In this document: piece after piece, positions 1 to 8,445 of the stretch
How positions within the stretch are numbered: position 1 is the stretch's first letter
Layout: each line of letters opens with the position of its first letter
NCBI GenBank assembly: GCA_037133475.1
Contig: JBAXOB010000001.1
Coordinates: 124,001 to 188,000, forward strand
From: CAIVAT01 sp037133475
GTDB taxonomy: Bacteria > Bacteroidota > Bacteroidia > Bacteroidales > FEN-979
Reading direction: 5' to 3'
Length of the DNA stretch: 64,000 nucleotides
Translations under genes and position numbers: made by a program
Notes under the pieces: generated by a model
What the model saw: only the letters and a program-made list of their open reading frames with translations
The model's database searches: none
Told to the model about the DNA's origin: nothing

Positions 1-887
1 CTCTCGATTATAACACCGTTCATATCTGTCAACACATAACCATCCATCATGCTCATATGAAGGTTCCGGTATTTCCTTTCCGAATCGGAAATTGCCTTTT
101 CGGCTGCCCTGCGTTCGGTGATATCCCTGAAGAATGACTGGTAGGTTCCATCGGGCATCGCCTTTGAAGTCATCTCCACCAGCATGTTCCTGCCATCTTT
201 GCAATGGAGCACTCTTTCTGTTTTAATGGTTTGCCCCTCCAGCAGCAGGTCATATCGCAGCGGTTTTTCAACCAGGTTTTCGGGAAGAAAAAGTTCACGC
301 ATGTTTTTATGTAACAACTCCTGCCGGGTATAGCCGGTCATTTCAACAGCCTTGTCATTGACCGTGATGAAGTTGCCATCGCGGTCGCCCTGGAAAAAAG
401 CATCTACCGCCAGTTCGATGAGCATCCGGTATTTTTCCTCGCTTTTCGTCAGGGCATCCTCGGTGAATTTTTTTTCGGCAATGTCGATGATCGCAACCTT
501 GCAGAGAAGTTCCCCCTGGCTGACAAAGGCTTCGGAACGAATGAATATGCCCTTGCCGGCTCCGGTCAGCGAGAATTCCCGGATGATCTTCCTCTCCGAG
601 TCAAAGGCTTCCGCCAAAGCGCTGACGAATGACTGCTGGTCATCGTCATCAAGAAATGACTGGAATGACCTGCCTGTAACTTCCGGTTCATCAATTCTCA
701 GGATACGGCAAAAGGACTGGTTGAAAAGGATGATTTTTCCGGCCGGATCGACCATGATATAGCCAAACGGAGCGTGATCAAAAAGATCCTTATATTGCTT
801 CAGAAGATTGTTTTGCAGGGATCCGGAAGGCTCCCCGGGTTCACCTGGCAGGTGTGGCATTAAATTATTTTCCATGCAGTTGTTCAT
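1..887 (-). CDS. Multi-PAS sensor protein, N-terminal part (runs off the window)
   Basis: Reading the minus strand from an ATG at 887 gives an uninterrupted frame to base 1, at least 295 residues, with no stop. It holds three successive PAS-type segments: one opening with LLKQYKDLFDHAPFGYIMVD (about residues 26-45), a second after EEKYRMLIELAVDAFFQGD, and a third just starting at SERKYRNLHMSMMDGYVLTD where the window ends. The second ends in a PAC-like FFRDITERRAAEKAI. No signal peptide or membrane segment is seen, so this part looks cytoplasmic. PAS arrays of this kind usually sit in front of a histidine kinase or diguanylate cyclase, but the output domain lies outside the window, so the activity is unknown. 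An alternative start is the ATG at 875. A promoter with good spacing lies just upstream (931-962). Confidence 0.85.
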   Translation of the reverse strand, partial: MNNCMENNLMPHLPGEPGEPSGSLQNNLLKQYKDLFDHAPFGYIMVDPAGKIILFNQSFCRILRIDEPEVTGRSFQSFLDDDDQQSFVSALAEAFDSERKIIREFSLTGAGKGIFIRSEAFVSQGELLCKVAIIDIAEKKFTEDALTKSEEKYRMLIELAVDAFFQGDRDGNFITVNDKAVEMTGYTRQELLHKNMRELFLPENLVEKPLRYDLLLEGQTIKTERVLHCKDGRNMLVEMTSKAMPDGTYQSFFRDITERRAAEKAISDSERKYRNLHMSMMDGYVLTDMNGVIIE

Positions 888-1277
888 GATTGTCTGAGCA
901 TAAAATACCAGAGACAAAATCTCCTTCGTTCAAAAGTATAGAAAAATTTTTCTTCTTCCAATTTGCCAGGGAAATTTGTCATGGAAAAAATTGTAAATTT
1001 TTCAGGTTTTCATACAATAGCCTTTGATGGTGAACAGGTTGCCGTTTCGGAGGGGTTTTTCAAATTTCCCGGTTGCTGGTACACACCATTTTTGCCTGGT
1101 CCACGTATAAAATTATTTATAATTTTGATGATTGATTTGGTCTTAACCAGCTTTATCAAGGTGAAGGCACACCTTTCAACCGGATGTTATTTTTCACAGC
1201 GGCACTGCGAGAATCCTGATTTTCAGGCTTGGTTTTGTCACCGGGAAAAGGTGAAATTTTTTGAATCATTCAGTTCA
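888..1277. other. Intergenic region between divergent genes
   Basis: The leftward part carries the PAS gene promoter. An open frame from 963 runs in phase into the receptor gene, but residues before the ATG at 1278 look unlike a signal peptide or plug domain, so I treat it as non-coding. A TAATTTTG at 1120-1127 with TTTG at 1091-1094 resembles a rightward promoter, but the 25-bp spacer is too long to trust. Confidence 0.4.
931..962 (-). promoter_or_regulatory. Bacteroidota-type promoter for the PAS sensor
   Basis: On the minus strand a -7 box TACTTTTG (931-938) is preceded by TTG (ATTG, 959-962) with a 20-bp spacer. This fits the TTTG-N19/20-TAnnTTTG pattern known for the Bacteroidota primary sigma factor. 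Transcription would begin near 925, about 40 bases before the ATG at 887. Confidence 0.6.
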
Positions 1278-3044
1278 ATGACCTACCAGCGGATTTATAG
1301 AAAGAATCTTTACCCTTCTGCTTCAGCTATCATACTGGTATTGTTGATATTAAGCAGCACCGGTCTCTGCTCCCCATCCCAACCGCGTTCACCTGCAACT
1401 CCTGTTTCTTCCAGCCTTAATCCCGCGCAGGAGGATTCCATCATCCAGTTCAACCAGGTTGGCTCTTTCGGATTGCATGTCAATGGCATCCGTGCTGCCG
1501 TTATGACAAGCACCACCGGCTTCACCACGAGCTACACTTACCGGAACTTCGATGGTTACCGGGCCCACAACAATGATTATTCGCATAATTTCGACCTCAA
1601 CTTTGAAACTGCAACGACAGCCCGTTCCAACCTCCGGGTGGTGCTGCATTACCTGAACGGGGTTCAGAAACGGCCGGGTTCGCTGACCAGGAGCGAATTT
1701 GACAGTGTCCCGTTCCAGGCCGATCCGCGCGCGGTAAGCCGCGATGAAAAAAGGATAACCCAAAAGGGGCAGCTTGATCTCGGCTATGACCTAAAATTCG
1801 GCAGGTCGTTAAACCAGAAAATCGAGATTTCAGGGAACGGGCAGATTGAATATTTTGAGCGCTCCACCAAGGAATTCAAGATCACAACCCGCTACATCAT
1901 GGGGCTCAGGACCAACTATGTGTGCACTTTTCATCTCTGGAACAGGAGCAGTGAATTCACTGCCGGGGTGGAGTTGTTCCACCAGCCTGAACGGAAGGAG
2001 GAGTATGAGAATTACAGTGGTCAACGCAGCGACCAGCTGGAGCAGATAGAGGTTGAAAATACCAGCATTGCCTCCTGTCACCTTTCCGATAATTTCGAAC
2101 TGGTGAAAAAAAAATTGTTTATCCTGCTGACAGGCAGGTATGACAACGTGATCTACCGGGTGGCGGAGGAGACGGGTCCCTCGCGTTCCGACAAGAAAAA
2201 TTACCATGCCCTTACACCTGAAATTTCGCTGAATTACAAGGCGGCACGGGCCGTCACGCTTTTCACCTCGTGGGAGATGGATTTCAAAAACCCTACCGAC
2301 CGGGAACTCGAAAGCCCCGATCCGGGATTCCTTTACAACCAGGAGCTGAACGCGCAGGTAACCCGGACGCTGAAAGCCGGCATCAGGGGCTCCTGGACCG
2401 GGAGCGGCAAAACCAGCTTTTTCAGGTCGTTCCGCTATGACGCCCTTCTTTACAGGAGCAGGATCAGCAATGAAATTGTACGATATGAGATTTTAGGGGA
2501 TGAGTATTACCGGAATGCTGCGAGGACGAACCGTTTGGGAGTTAAGCTCCACGGCAGGGTGGAGATTATCAGGGACCTGACCTTCTCGGTCGCATACACC
2601 TATTCGCACTTCATCTATTCGGCCTATACCGCAATGTCGTGGGAGGAAACGACACCCGGCAATATCGTCACGATCGGCAGGGACTTTTCGGGGAACACGG
2701 AGCCTGCCATTCCACGGCATAATCTTAACCTTACATTGGGATACGAACTCCCCATAGGAAAAAAATGCGGTATCTTTGCCCGGTTGAATTATCATAAATC
2801 CAGCGGCTTCTGGATGGATGATGCCAACAGCGAAAAAAGCGGCACCTGTGACCTGGTAAACACGATGGTGGGCGTCAATATCAAATCGGGTCATCTGTTT
2901 TTAACCGTTTCAGGCGGGGTCAATAATGTCTTTGACAGGATATATGTCGTTAATGCCAATATCAATTCTGCCGACAGGCGGTTTTATGATGCCGGCAGTC
3001 CGAGAGATTTTACAGGTTCTGTTAACCTGGGATACACTTTTTAA
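1278..3044 (+). CDS. TonB-dependent receptor-like beta-barrel without a plug domain
   Basis: 588 residues from the ATG at 1278, chosen because a charged n-region and hydrophobic signal sequence (SASAIILVLLILSSTG) follow directly. From residue 61 (VGSFGLHVNGIRAAV) to the end it is clearly a paralogue of the receptor at 6262-8409, where the matching segment starts at residue 190 (FGSFGLLKNGIRAAV). Shared landmarks are NFDGYRAHNN/NYDGYRQHNN, KADPR/QADPR, YRNAA and the C-terminal FYDAGSPRDF...LGYTF, which ends in Phe as outer-membrane barrels do. The roughly 130-residue plug of the paralogue (RGYG, VVRG and PGGVINF motifs) is absent; signal peptide and barrel are almost directly joined. A plug-less barrel could not gate by the usual TonB mechanism, so it may be a pore, an assembly partner, or a decaying copy, although its frame is intact over 588 codons. 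Confidence 0.8.
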   Translation: MTYQRIYRKNLYPSASAIILVLLILSSTGLCSPSQPRSPATPVSSSLNPAQEDSIIQFNQVGSFGLHVNGIRAAVMTSTTGFTTSYTYRNFDGYRAHNNDYSHNFDLNFETATTARSNLRVVLHYLNGVQKRPGSLTRSEFDSVPFQADPRAVSRDEKRITQKGQLDLGYDLKFGRSLNQKIEISGNGQIEYFERSTKEFKITTRYIMGLRTNYVCTFHLWNRSSEFTAGVELFHQPERKEEYENYSGQRSDQLEQIEVENTSIASCHLSDNFELVKKKLFILLTGRYDNVIYRVAEETGPSRSDKKNYHALTPEISLNYKAARAVTLFTSWEMDFKNPTDRELESPDPGFLYNQELNAQVTRTLKAGIRGSWTGSGKTSFFRSFRYDALLYRSRISNEIVRYEILGDEYYRNAARTNRLGVKLHGRVEIIRDLTFSVAYTYSHFIYSAYTAMSWEETTPGNIVTIGRDFSGNTEPAIPRHNLNLTLGYELPIGKKCGIFARLNYHKSSGFWMDDANSEKSGTCDLVNTMVGVNIKSGHLFLTVSGGVNNVFDRIYVVNANINSADRRFYDAGSPRDFTGSVNLGYTF

Positions 3045-3046
3045 TG

Positions 3047-3080
3047 ACTGCTCACCGGGACGGATGTTTTCCCGGGCAGT
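3047..3080 (+). terminator. Stem-loop after the plug-less receptor
   Basis: ACTGC plus CCGGGA (3047-3060, with a TCA bulge) pairs with TCCCGGGCAGT (3069-3080). It lies 3 bases past the stop and before the next gene, with an A-rich rather than T-rich tail, so it may attenuate or stabilise rather than end transcription. Confidence 0.4.
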
Positions 3081-3095
3081 TAAAACTGAAATAAA

Positions 3096-4751
3096 ATGAA
3101 AAAAACAAACCTGTTATTATTTTTCCTGGTGATGGCAGTTGGTGTGTTTGCGCAATGGGGTGCGACTCCTGATACTCCGTTGGTTGCCGGCCATAATTAC
3201 AGGATTTACCCGAGTAATGTTGACCAGACCGAGGTTTTCCTTGTGAAAAGCCCGTTGGATCAGAATATCCTCTTTGCAGCCTGCAACACCATCACCTTTG
3301 TGCCTTTTTTTATCAGCGAAGGCATCTTTTCGACTACCAACGGTGGACTTACCTGGCAGGGCAATGATACCTGCACCGGTGATCCTGTAGGATTTCATGG
3401 CGGCGACCCTGGAATTGCCATTGACAAGAACGGCACCTTTATCCTTACGCGGATGGGGCGCTCCCCCTATGTCGGGCTGTATGCCCACTATTCCAACGAT
3501 CACGGTCACACCTGGTCGGCCCAGAAGGCCATTTCGACCGACGACCTGGAACGTGCAGCCCTTGCCACAGACGCCGGCCGATCCAGTTCCTATTACGGAA
3601 GAACATATGCTGTTTGGGTTAAATTCGCGTCCCCCTTCCCGCTGATGTTTTCCTATACCGATAACCCGGCACTAAGCTGGAGTGCGCCGAAACCGGTAAA
3701 CAGCCCAACCAGCAGGAGCGCCGGCGGCGACCTTGCGGTTGGCCCCAATGGCGAACTGTATGCCTGCTGGGCCGGTGTTACCGACGTTTCCCCCTTTAAA
3801 GAAATCCTGGTTGGCTTTGGATCGTCGGTAAACGGGGGCGCCAGCTGGCAGGTCACCGAAAATGCCTTTGCCGTGAACGGCATTACCGGGATACTGGCCA
3901 GCAAAAACAATATCCGCGTGAACGGACTTCCCAGCATTGCGGCAGATACAACGCACGGGCCGCGCAGGGGGTGGCTTTACATCGTCACCGGCCAGAAAGC
4001 CCTTGCACCTGCCGGTAGCGACCCCGATATCATCCTCTACAGGTCGTCGGATGGGGGAACCTCCTGGTCGGCCGGCATCAGGGTCAACCAGGATGCGCTG
4101 AACAACGGCAAAACCCAGTATTTCCCGAACATCCATATCGACAAAACCGGGGCAGTCAATGTGATCTTTTATGATGACCGGAATACGACGAACGATTCAA
4201 CGGGCGTCTTCCTCGCCCGGTCGACCGATGGCGGAACGACCTGGAAGGAATATGAGATCAGCGACCACCATTTTGCCCCTGCCCCCATCGGCGGACTGGG
4301 ACAGGGATACCAGGGCGATATCATCGACATCACCTCTACAGATTCAACCATTCATACTGTCTGGATGGATAACTCAACAGGGGTTTACCAGATCTGGAGC
4401 GCCCCGGTCCGTTTTTCGGCGCTCGAAGCAATTGGCGAAAAGAACAACCCTGCACAACCCGGGTTGATGCAAAACTACCCGAATCCATTCACCTCCTCCA
4501 CGAAAATCGGTTTCCGGACAACCACCAGCGGATTTGTCTCCCTTAAAATTTTCGATGTGGTGGGTACTGAAATCGCCGGGCTGGTCAGTGAAAACCTGCA
4601 ACCCGGCTACCATGAAGCTGAATTTGCCCCCGCCGATCCGGCATACCGCCTTGCCTTGAAGAGCGGCGTTTACCTTTACCGGTTGCAGTTAAACGACCGG
4701 GTTGAAACCAGGAAGATGCTCTTCCTGAAAGAGGATCGCCTTATCAGGTGA
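3096..4751 (+). CDS. Secreted BNR/Asp-box repeat protein with T9SS type A sorting domain
   Basis: 551 residues. A signal peptide (MKKTNLLLFFLVMAVGVFAQ) is followed by a sialidase-like beta-propeller marked by repeated Asp-box motifs: STTNGGLTW, SNDHGHTW, SSVNGGASW, SSDGGTSW and STDGGTTW. The last 90 or so residues form a T9SS type A sorting domain (QNYPNPF..., SGVYLYRL, TRKMLFLK), so the protein should be exported across the outer membrane by T9SS and released or surface anchored. Asp-box propellers occur in sialidases but also in many non-enzymatic proteins; I do not see the arginine triad of a sialidase well enough to assign that activity. It lies 51 bp after the plug-less receptor and could be co-transcribed with it. 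Confidence 0.85.
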   Translation: MKKTNLLLFFLVMAVGVFAQWGATPDTPLVAGHNYRIYPSNVDQTEVFLVKSPLDQNILFAACNTITFVPFFISEGIFSTTNGGLTWQGNDTCTGDPVGFHGGDPGIAIDKNGTFILTRMGRSPYVGLYAHYSNDHGHTWSAQKAISTDDLERAALATDAGRSSSYYGRTYAVWVKFASPFPLMFSYTDNPALSWSAPKPVNSPTSRSAGGDLAVGPNGELYACWAGVTDVSPFKEILVGFGSSVNGGASWQVTENAFAVNGITGILASKNNIRVNGLPSIAADTTHGPRRGWLYIVTGQKALAPAGSDPDIILYRSSDGGTSWSAGIRVNQDALNNGKTQYFPNIHIDKTGAVNVIFYDDRNTTNDSTGVFLARSTDGGTTWKEYEISDHHFAPAPIGGLGQGYQGDIIDITSTDSTIHTVWMDNSTGVYQIWSAPVRFSALEAIGEKNNPAQPGLMQNYPNPFTSSTKIGFRTTTSGFVSLKIFDVVGTEIAGLVSENLQPGYHEAEFAPADPAYRLALKSGVYLYRLQLNDRVETRKMLFLKEDRLIR

Positions 4752-4826
4752 CCTGCCATTTTTTGTTGAAAATTGAAATATCAGTCAGTCAAAATTATAA
4801 ATCAGTCATTTACACTATTAAACTTT

Positions 4827-6152
4827 ATGAGAAAACATCTGAACATCATCATCTCACTGCTACTGGGATTATTTATGGTGAGCCATGGATATTCGCAGAA
4901 GGCCGGCTATTTCAAAGTATCGGCAAACGGTTTACGTTATAAACTGTATAAAAGCAGTAAGGATACTGCTAAACCCAGCATTGGCGATTGGGTATCCCTT
5001 CAAATGCGTTATTCCACGGTTATAAAGGGCAAGGATACGCTGCTGTTCGACAGCAAAACACAGTTAAAGGGAGCGCCGGTAAGGTTCCAGCTTCCACCCT
5101 CCGACTTCAGGGGCGACCTGTATGAAGGTATCAGCATGCTCTCAGCCGGCGACAGCGCCCTCTTCGTCATCAATGCCGATTCACTGTTCCTGAAGACCTT
5201 CAAAATGGATAAACGGCCTGCCGTGATTGACAACAATGCAGATATCTTTTTCTTTGTGAACCTGGTTGCGTTTGACAATCCCGATAAGCTGGTCAACGAC
5301 GAACTGGTCGCCCTGCAGAAATTCATTGCCGATAACAAAATATCGGAGACTCCCACAGCTTCCGGCATCTACATCATCAACAGCCAAAAGGGGGAGGGAA
5401 TCAAGATGGATACGGGATGCATGGTAAAACTCCAGATGAAGGTATCGCTGATCGACGGCAAGCAGATCTTCTCCTCCTATGATCGTCCTGAACCCCTGAA
5501 ATATACCTGCGGGAACAAGTTTGACACGCCCGGACTGGAAGAGGCCCTTGTGAAAATGAAGAAAGGTGAAAAATCGAGGGTGATCGTGCCTTCGAAGATG
5601 GGGTTCGGCGATAAGGGACGCGGCATGATTATCCCCCCCTATACCACGATCATTTATGATGTGGAAATCGTTGACATCCTGTCAAAGGAAGAAAGTGAAA
5701 AGGAACGCGCTGCAGCCAAGCCGCAGGAGACAAAAATGAGTGACCAGAAAAGTGAAACCGCTAAAAATGATGAAGCTATGTTATTGGAAAACTATTTAAA
5801 AGACAACAAAATCACCGTAAAGCCTAATGCCTCGGGCCTTTATTACATTGAAAAGACCGCGGGTACCGGTGCGCAGGCAGTCGCCGGGAAAAAGGTGAAA
5901 GTTCATTATACCGGCACCCTGCTGAACGGGAAAAAGTTCGACTCTTCGGTCGACCGGAATGAGCCTTTCGAGTTTGATCTTGGCATTGGCCAGGTAATCA
6001 AGGGATGGGACGAAGGGATTGCCATGATGAAGGTGGGTGGAAAAGCCACCCTGATCATCCCCTCTTCCATCGCTTACGGTTCAAGGGATATGGGAGTGAT
6101 TCCCCCGTTTTCAACCCTTGTCTTTGATGTGGAGCTGATCGACGTTAAATAG
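4827..6152 (+). CDS. Periplasmic/secreted FKBP-type peptidyl-prolyl isomerase, three FKBP domains
   Basis: 441 residues from the ATG at 4827, where a signal peptide begins (MRKHLNIIISLLLGLFMVSHGYSQ); the in-frame TTG at 4773 is less likely. Three FKBP-like domains follow. The first (about residues 40-150) is degenerate. The second has MVKLQMKVSLIDGKQIFSS, GLEEALVKMKKGEKSRVIVP and the IIPPYTTIIYDVEI strand. The third is canonical: VKVHYTGTLLNGKKFDSS, GQVIKGWDEGIAMMKVGGKA, IPSSIAYGSRDMGVIPPFS, TLVFDVELIDV. A charged linker (about 297-335) separates domains two and three. Peptidyl-prolyl isomerase activity on exported proteins is expected from the third domain. Bacteroidota often carry several such exported FKBPs, GldI being the motility-linked example; multi-domain fusion is less common. 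It lies between T9SS cargo and receptor genes, consistent with envelope protein folding. Confidence 0.88.
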   Translation: MRKHLNIIISLLLGLFMVSHGYSQKAGYFKVSANGLRYKLYKSSKDTAKPSIGDWVSLQMRYSTVIKGKDTLLFDSKTQLKGAPVRFQLPPSDFRGDLYEGISMLSAGDSALFVINADSLFLKTFKMDKRPAVIDNNADIFFFVNLVAFDNPDKLVNDELVALQKFIADNKISETPTASGIYIINSQKGEGIKMDTGCMVKLQMKVSLIDGKQIFSSYDRPEPLKYTCGNKFDTPGLEEALVKMKKGEKSRVIVPSKMGFGDKGRGMIIPPYTTIIYDVEIVDILSKEESEKERAAAKPQETKMSDQKSETAKNDEAMLLENYLKDNKITVKPNASGLYYIEKTAGTGAQAVAGKKVKVHYTGTLLNGKKFDSSVDRNEPFEFDLGIGQVIKGWDEGIAMMKVGGKATLIIPSSIAYGSRDMGVIPPFSTLVFDVELIDVK

Positions 6153-6187
6153 GGGCGCGACTCTGCGGCCGTTTGATGGCAGGAGAC

Positions 6188-6240
6188 TCCCCGGGTGATC
6201 CTCTGTCCCGGGTTAAGTGGGACAGAGGATCACCCGGGGA
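6188..6240 (+). terminator. Perfect 22-bp inverted repeat hairpin
   Basis: Bases 6188-6209 are exactly complementary to 6219-6240, leaving a 9-base loop (GGGTTAAGT). The stem is GC-rich (CCCCGGGTGATC...). It begins 35 bases after the FKBP stop and ends 21 bases before the receptor ATG at 6262. There is no T-run after it, so it may be a terminator/attenuator or a stabilising structure; see findings. Confidence 0.6.
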
Positions 6241-6261
6241 AATAATTCAGATTTGACCTTG

Positions 6262-8409
6262 ATGGATACTATCTTGAATAAGGGATTTGGCTATGGTTTG
6301 CTGATGCTGGCTGCAATGTTGGCAGCGGCTCCCGCACAGGGTTATGCAGCGAAAAACAGTGCCGATACCCTTAAACATCCTCCAAAATCCCCTGCGAAGC
6401 CGGTCAGCATGATCACGACCGCAACCCGGTTACCGGAACTCCTTTCGGCAATTCCCTGCCCTGCCCTGCTGCTGAAAAATACCGGTTTCAAATACAACAG
6501 GGACATCGGCGCTGCCGACCTGCTCACGGCGGTGCCCGGTTTGTTCATCCAGTCGCACTGGGGTGGGCAGGATACACGATACTCCCTCAGGGGCTACGGG
6601 AACGGATCAAATGCAGGCGCAACGGGTGTCTTGGTCATGGTCGACAACATTCCCGAAACGGAGACTGATGGCCAGACTCCCGCCGATGCTGTTGATTTCC
6701 AGTCAACCGGGCGAATCGAGGTGGTAAGGGGGGATGCATCCTCCTTTTATCCCCATGCCCCGGGTGGGGTGATCAACTTCATCTCCGACCTTGATTTCAA
6801 ACGGTCGTCGGTATTGCAGTATAATGAATTTGGCTCTTTCGGCCTGCTCAAAAACGGGATCAGGGCTGCTGTCAAAATGGAGCGGTCGCGCATCCTGGCA
6901 AGTTACAGCAATCTCAACTATGACGGTTACCGGCAGCATAACAATGAATACCGGCAGATGCTGAACCTTGCGATGGAAACCTCTGTTTCGGGCCACTCCC
7001 GGCTTACCTTCCTCGGCTATTTCAACACGGGCGCCGTCAAACTCCCGGGTGCGCTTACGCAGGAAGAATTTGCCAAAGATCCCCTGAAGGCCGATCCCCG
7101 TTCAGTAGCCATGGATGAAAAGGGGGTCGCCACCAACGGCAGGGTGGCGTTACGTTACCATTCCGCCTTCGGGAAAAAGTTACAGAATGAAATTGAAGTT
7201 ACCGCCTTCAGCAGGGTCAGGTTCCTTGAATATGCCTCCCTGAAATACAATATTGTCAATAAATACACAGTAGGCCTGGATGGGAGGTATGTCAACAAGT
7301 CGATGCTGGGAAACAGGCATAATGAGCTATCCGTCGGCGTTGACTTTTATGCCCAGCCAACCCGTACCGAGGAATACAAGAACATCAGGGGGGTAAAACA
7401 AAACCAGATCCAGCAGGTTACCAGTGAAAATATATCCGGCAAGGGGCTCTATCTTTCCGACCATTTTGAAATCATAAGGAAAAAACTCTTCGCCCTCGTA
7501 ACGGGTCGGTTCGACCAGGTATCGTACCGCCAGGCCCAGCAAACCCTGCCATCGCTTTCAGGCAGCAGGTCGTTCGATGCGCTGAATCCCAAACTGGCAT
7601 TGAATTACCAGGTTACAACCGGGAATATGCTCTTTTGTTCCTTTGGCCGCAGCCTTGAAAATCCCGCCCTGTATGAAACGGGCACCGCCAGCGAAACGAC
7701 CCTGCTGAACCAGGAGGTGCATCCCGCCGAATCCATGAATTTCGAACTGGGGGCCAGGAGCGCCATTGCACTGACAGAGCACGCCCTTCCCAGGCGCCTC
7801 GCATTTGAAGTTACCCTGTTCAACACCAGGGTCACCAACGAAATCATCCCATACGAAATACAGGGGAGTGTTTATTACAGGAATGCCGCCAGCTCGGTCC
7901 GCCGCGGCATTGAAACGGCCGCCCGGCTGGACATCTCGAAAGGACTTGCCTTCGGGATTACCTACACCTGGACCGACTTCACCTACCTGTCATACGAAGC
8001 AGCCGCCATCACTGCCACACCCGCGGGAAATAAGGAAACGACCCGTGATTTTTCAGGTAACCGGCTTCCCGGGGTCCCGGTGAACAACCTCAACCTTACC
8101 CTTACATGGTCGCAGGCTGCCGGCAGCCATTTCCATGTTTTTCTTGAACCCGGCTGCCGGGTCGTCAGCGGTTTGTGGGCCGATGATGCCAATACCGCAA
8201 GGACCAGCGCTTATCACCTGCTGAAGGCGGTGGCAGGGCTGGATTTCAAATACGGGAAATTCTCCCTCATGGCATCCGGCGGGGTTGACAACCTGTTGAA
8301 TGAAACCTATGCGGGATATCTCCATATCAATGCAACCGACCAGCGTTTTTATGAGGCAGGGGCTCCCCGGAATTACTTCGCATCGCTGAACCTTGGCTAT
8401 TCTTTTTAA
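6262..8409 (+). CDS. TonB-dependent outer-membrane receptor (siderophore/FecA-like)
   Basis: 715 residues from the ATG at 6262; the in-frame GTG at 6217 lies inside the hairpin. A signal peptide (YGLLMLAAMLAAAPAQGYAA) is followed by a plug domain at about residues 50-180 with ADLLTAVPGLFIQ, YSLRGYGNGS, VLVMVDNIPETETDGQ, RIEVVRGDAS and APGGVINFIS, then a 22-strand-type barrel ending in ASLNLGYSF. The plug wording (DGQ, RIEVVRG) resembles ferric dicitrate/siderophore receptors, so energy-dependent uptake of an iron chelate or similar ligand is likely, but the substrate cannot be read. There is no carboxypeptidase-regulatory domain and no N-terminal signalling domain. It is the full-length paralogue of the plug-less barrel at 1278-3044; the BNR protein and the FKBP lie between them. 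Confidence 0.9.
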   Translation: MDTILNKGFGYGLLMLAAMLAAAPAQGYAAKNSADTLKHPPKSPAKPVSMITTATRLPELLSAIPCPALLLKNTGFKYNRDIGAADLLTAVPGLFIQSHWGGQDTRYSLRGYGNGSNAGATGVLVMVDNIPETETDGQTPADAVDFQSTGRIEVVRGDASSFYPHAPGGVINFISDLDFKRSSVLQYNEFGSFGLLKNGIRAAVKMERSRILASYSNLNYDGYRQHNNEYRQMLNLAMETSVSGHSRLTFLGYFNTGAVKLPGALTQEEFAKDPLKADPRSVAMDEKGVATNGRVALRYHSAFGKKLQNEIEVTAFSRVRFLEYASLKYNIVNKYTVGLDGRYVNKSMLGNRHNELSVGVDFYAQPTRTEEYKNIRGVKQNQIQQVTSENISGKGLYLSDHFEIIRKKLFALVTGRFDQVSYRQAQQTLPSLSGSRSFDALNPKLALNYQVTTGNMLFCSFGRSLENPALYETGTASETTLLNQEVHPAESMNFELGARSAIALTEHALPRRLAFEVTLFNTRVTNEIIPYEIQGSVYYRNAASSVRRGIETAARLDISKGLAFGITYTWTDFTYLSYEAAAITATPAGNKETTRDFSGNRLPGVPVNNLNLTLTWSQAAGSHFHVFLEPGCRVVSGLWADDANTARTSAYHLLKAVAGLDFKYGKFSLMASGGVDNLLNETYAGYLHINATDQRFYEAGAPRNYFASLNLGYSF

Positions 8410-8445
8410 CCGGCATACTGCAAAAAGGAGATCCCTTTAAATCAC

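Noticed and set aside
963..1277. In-frame upstream extension of the plug-less receptor
   Set aside because: Begins at TTG, reads unlike a plug domain or signal peptide, and a good signal peptide starts at 1278.
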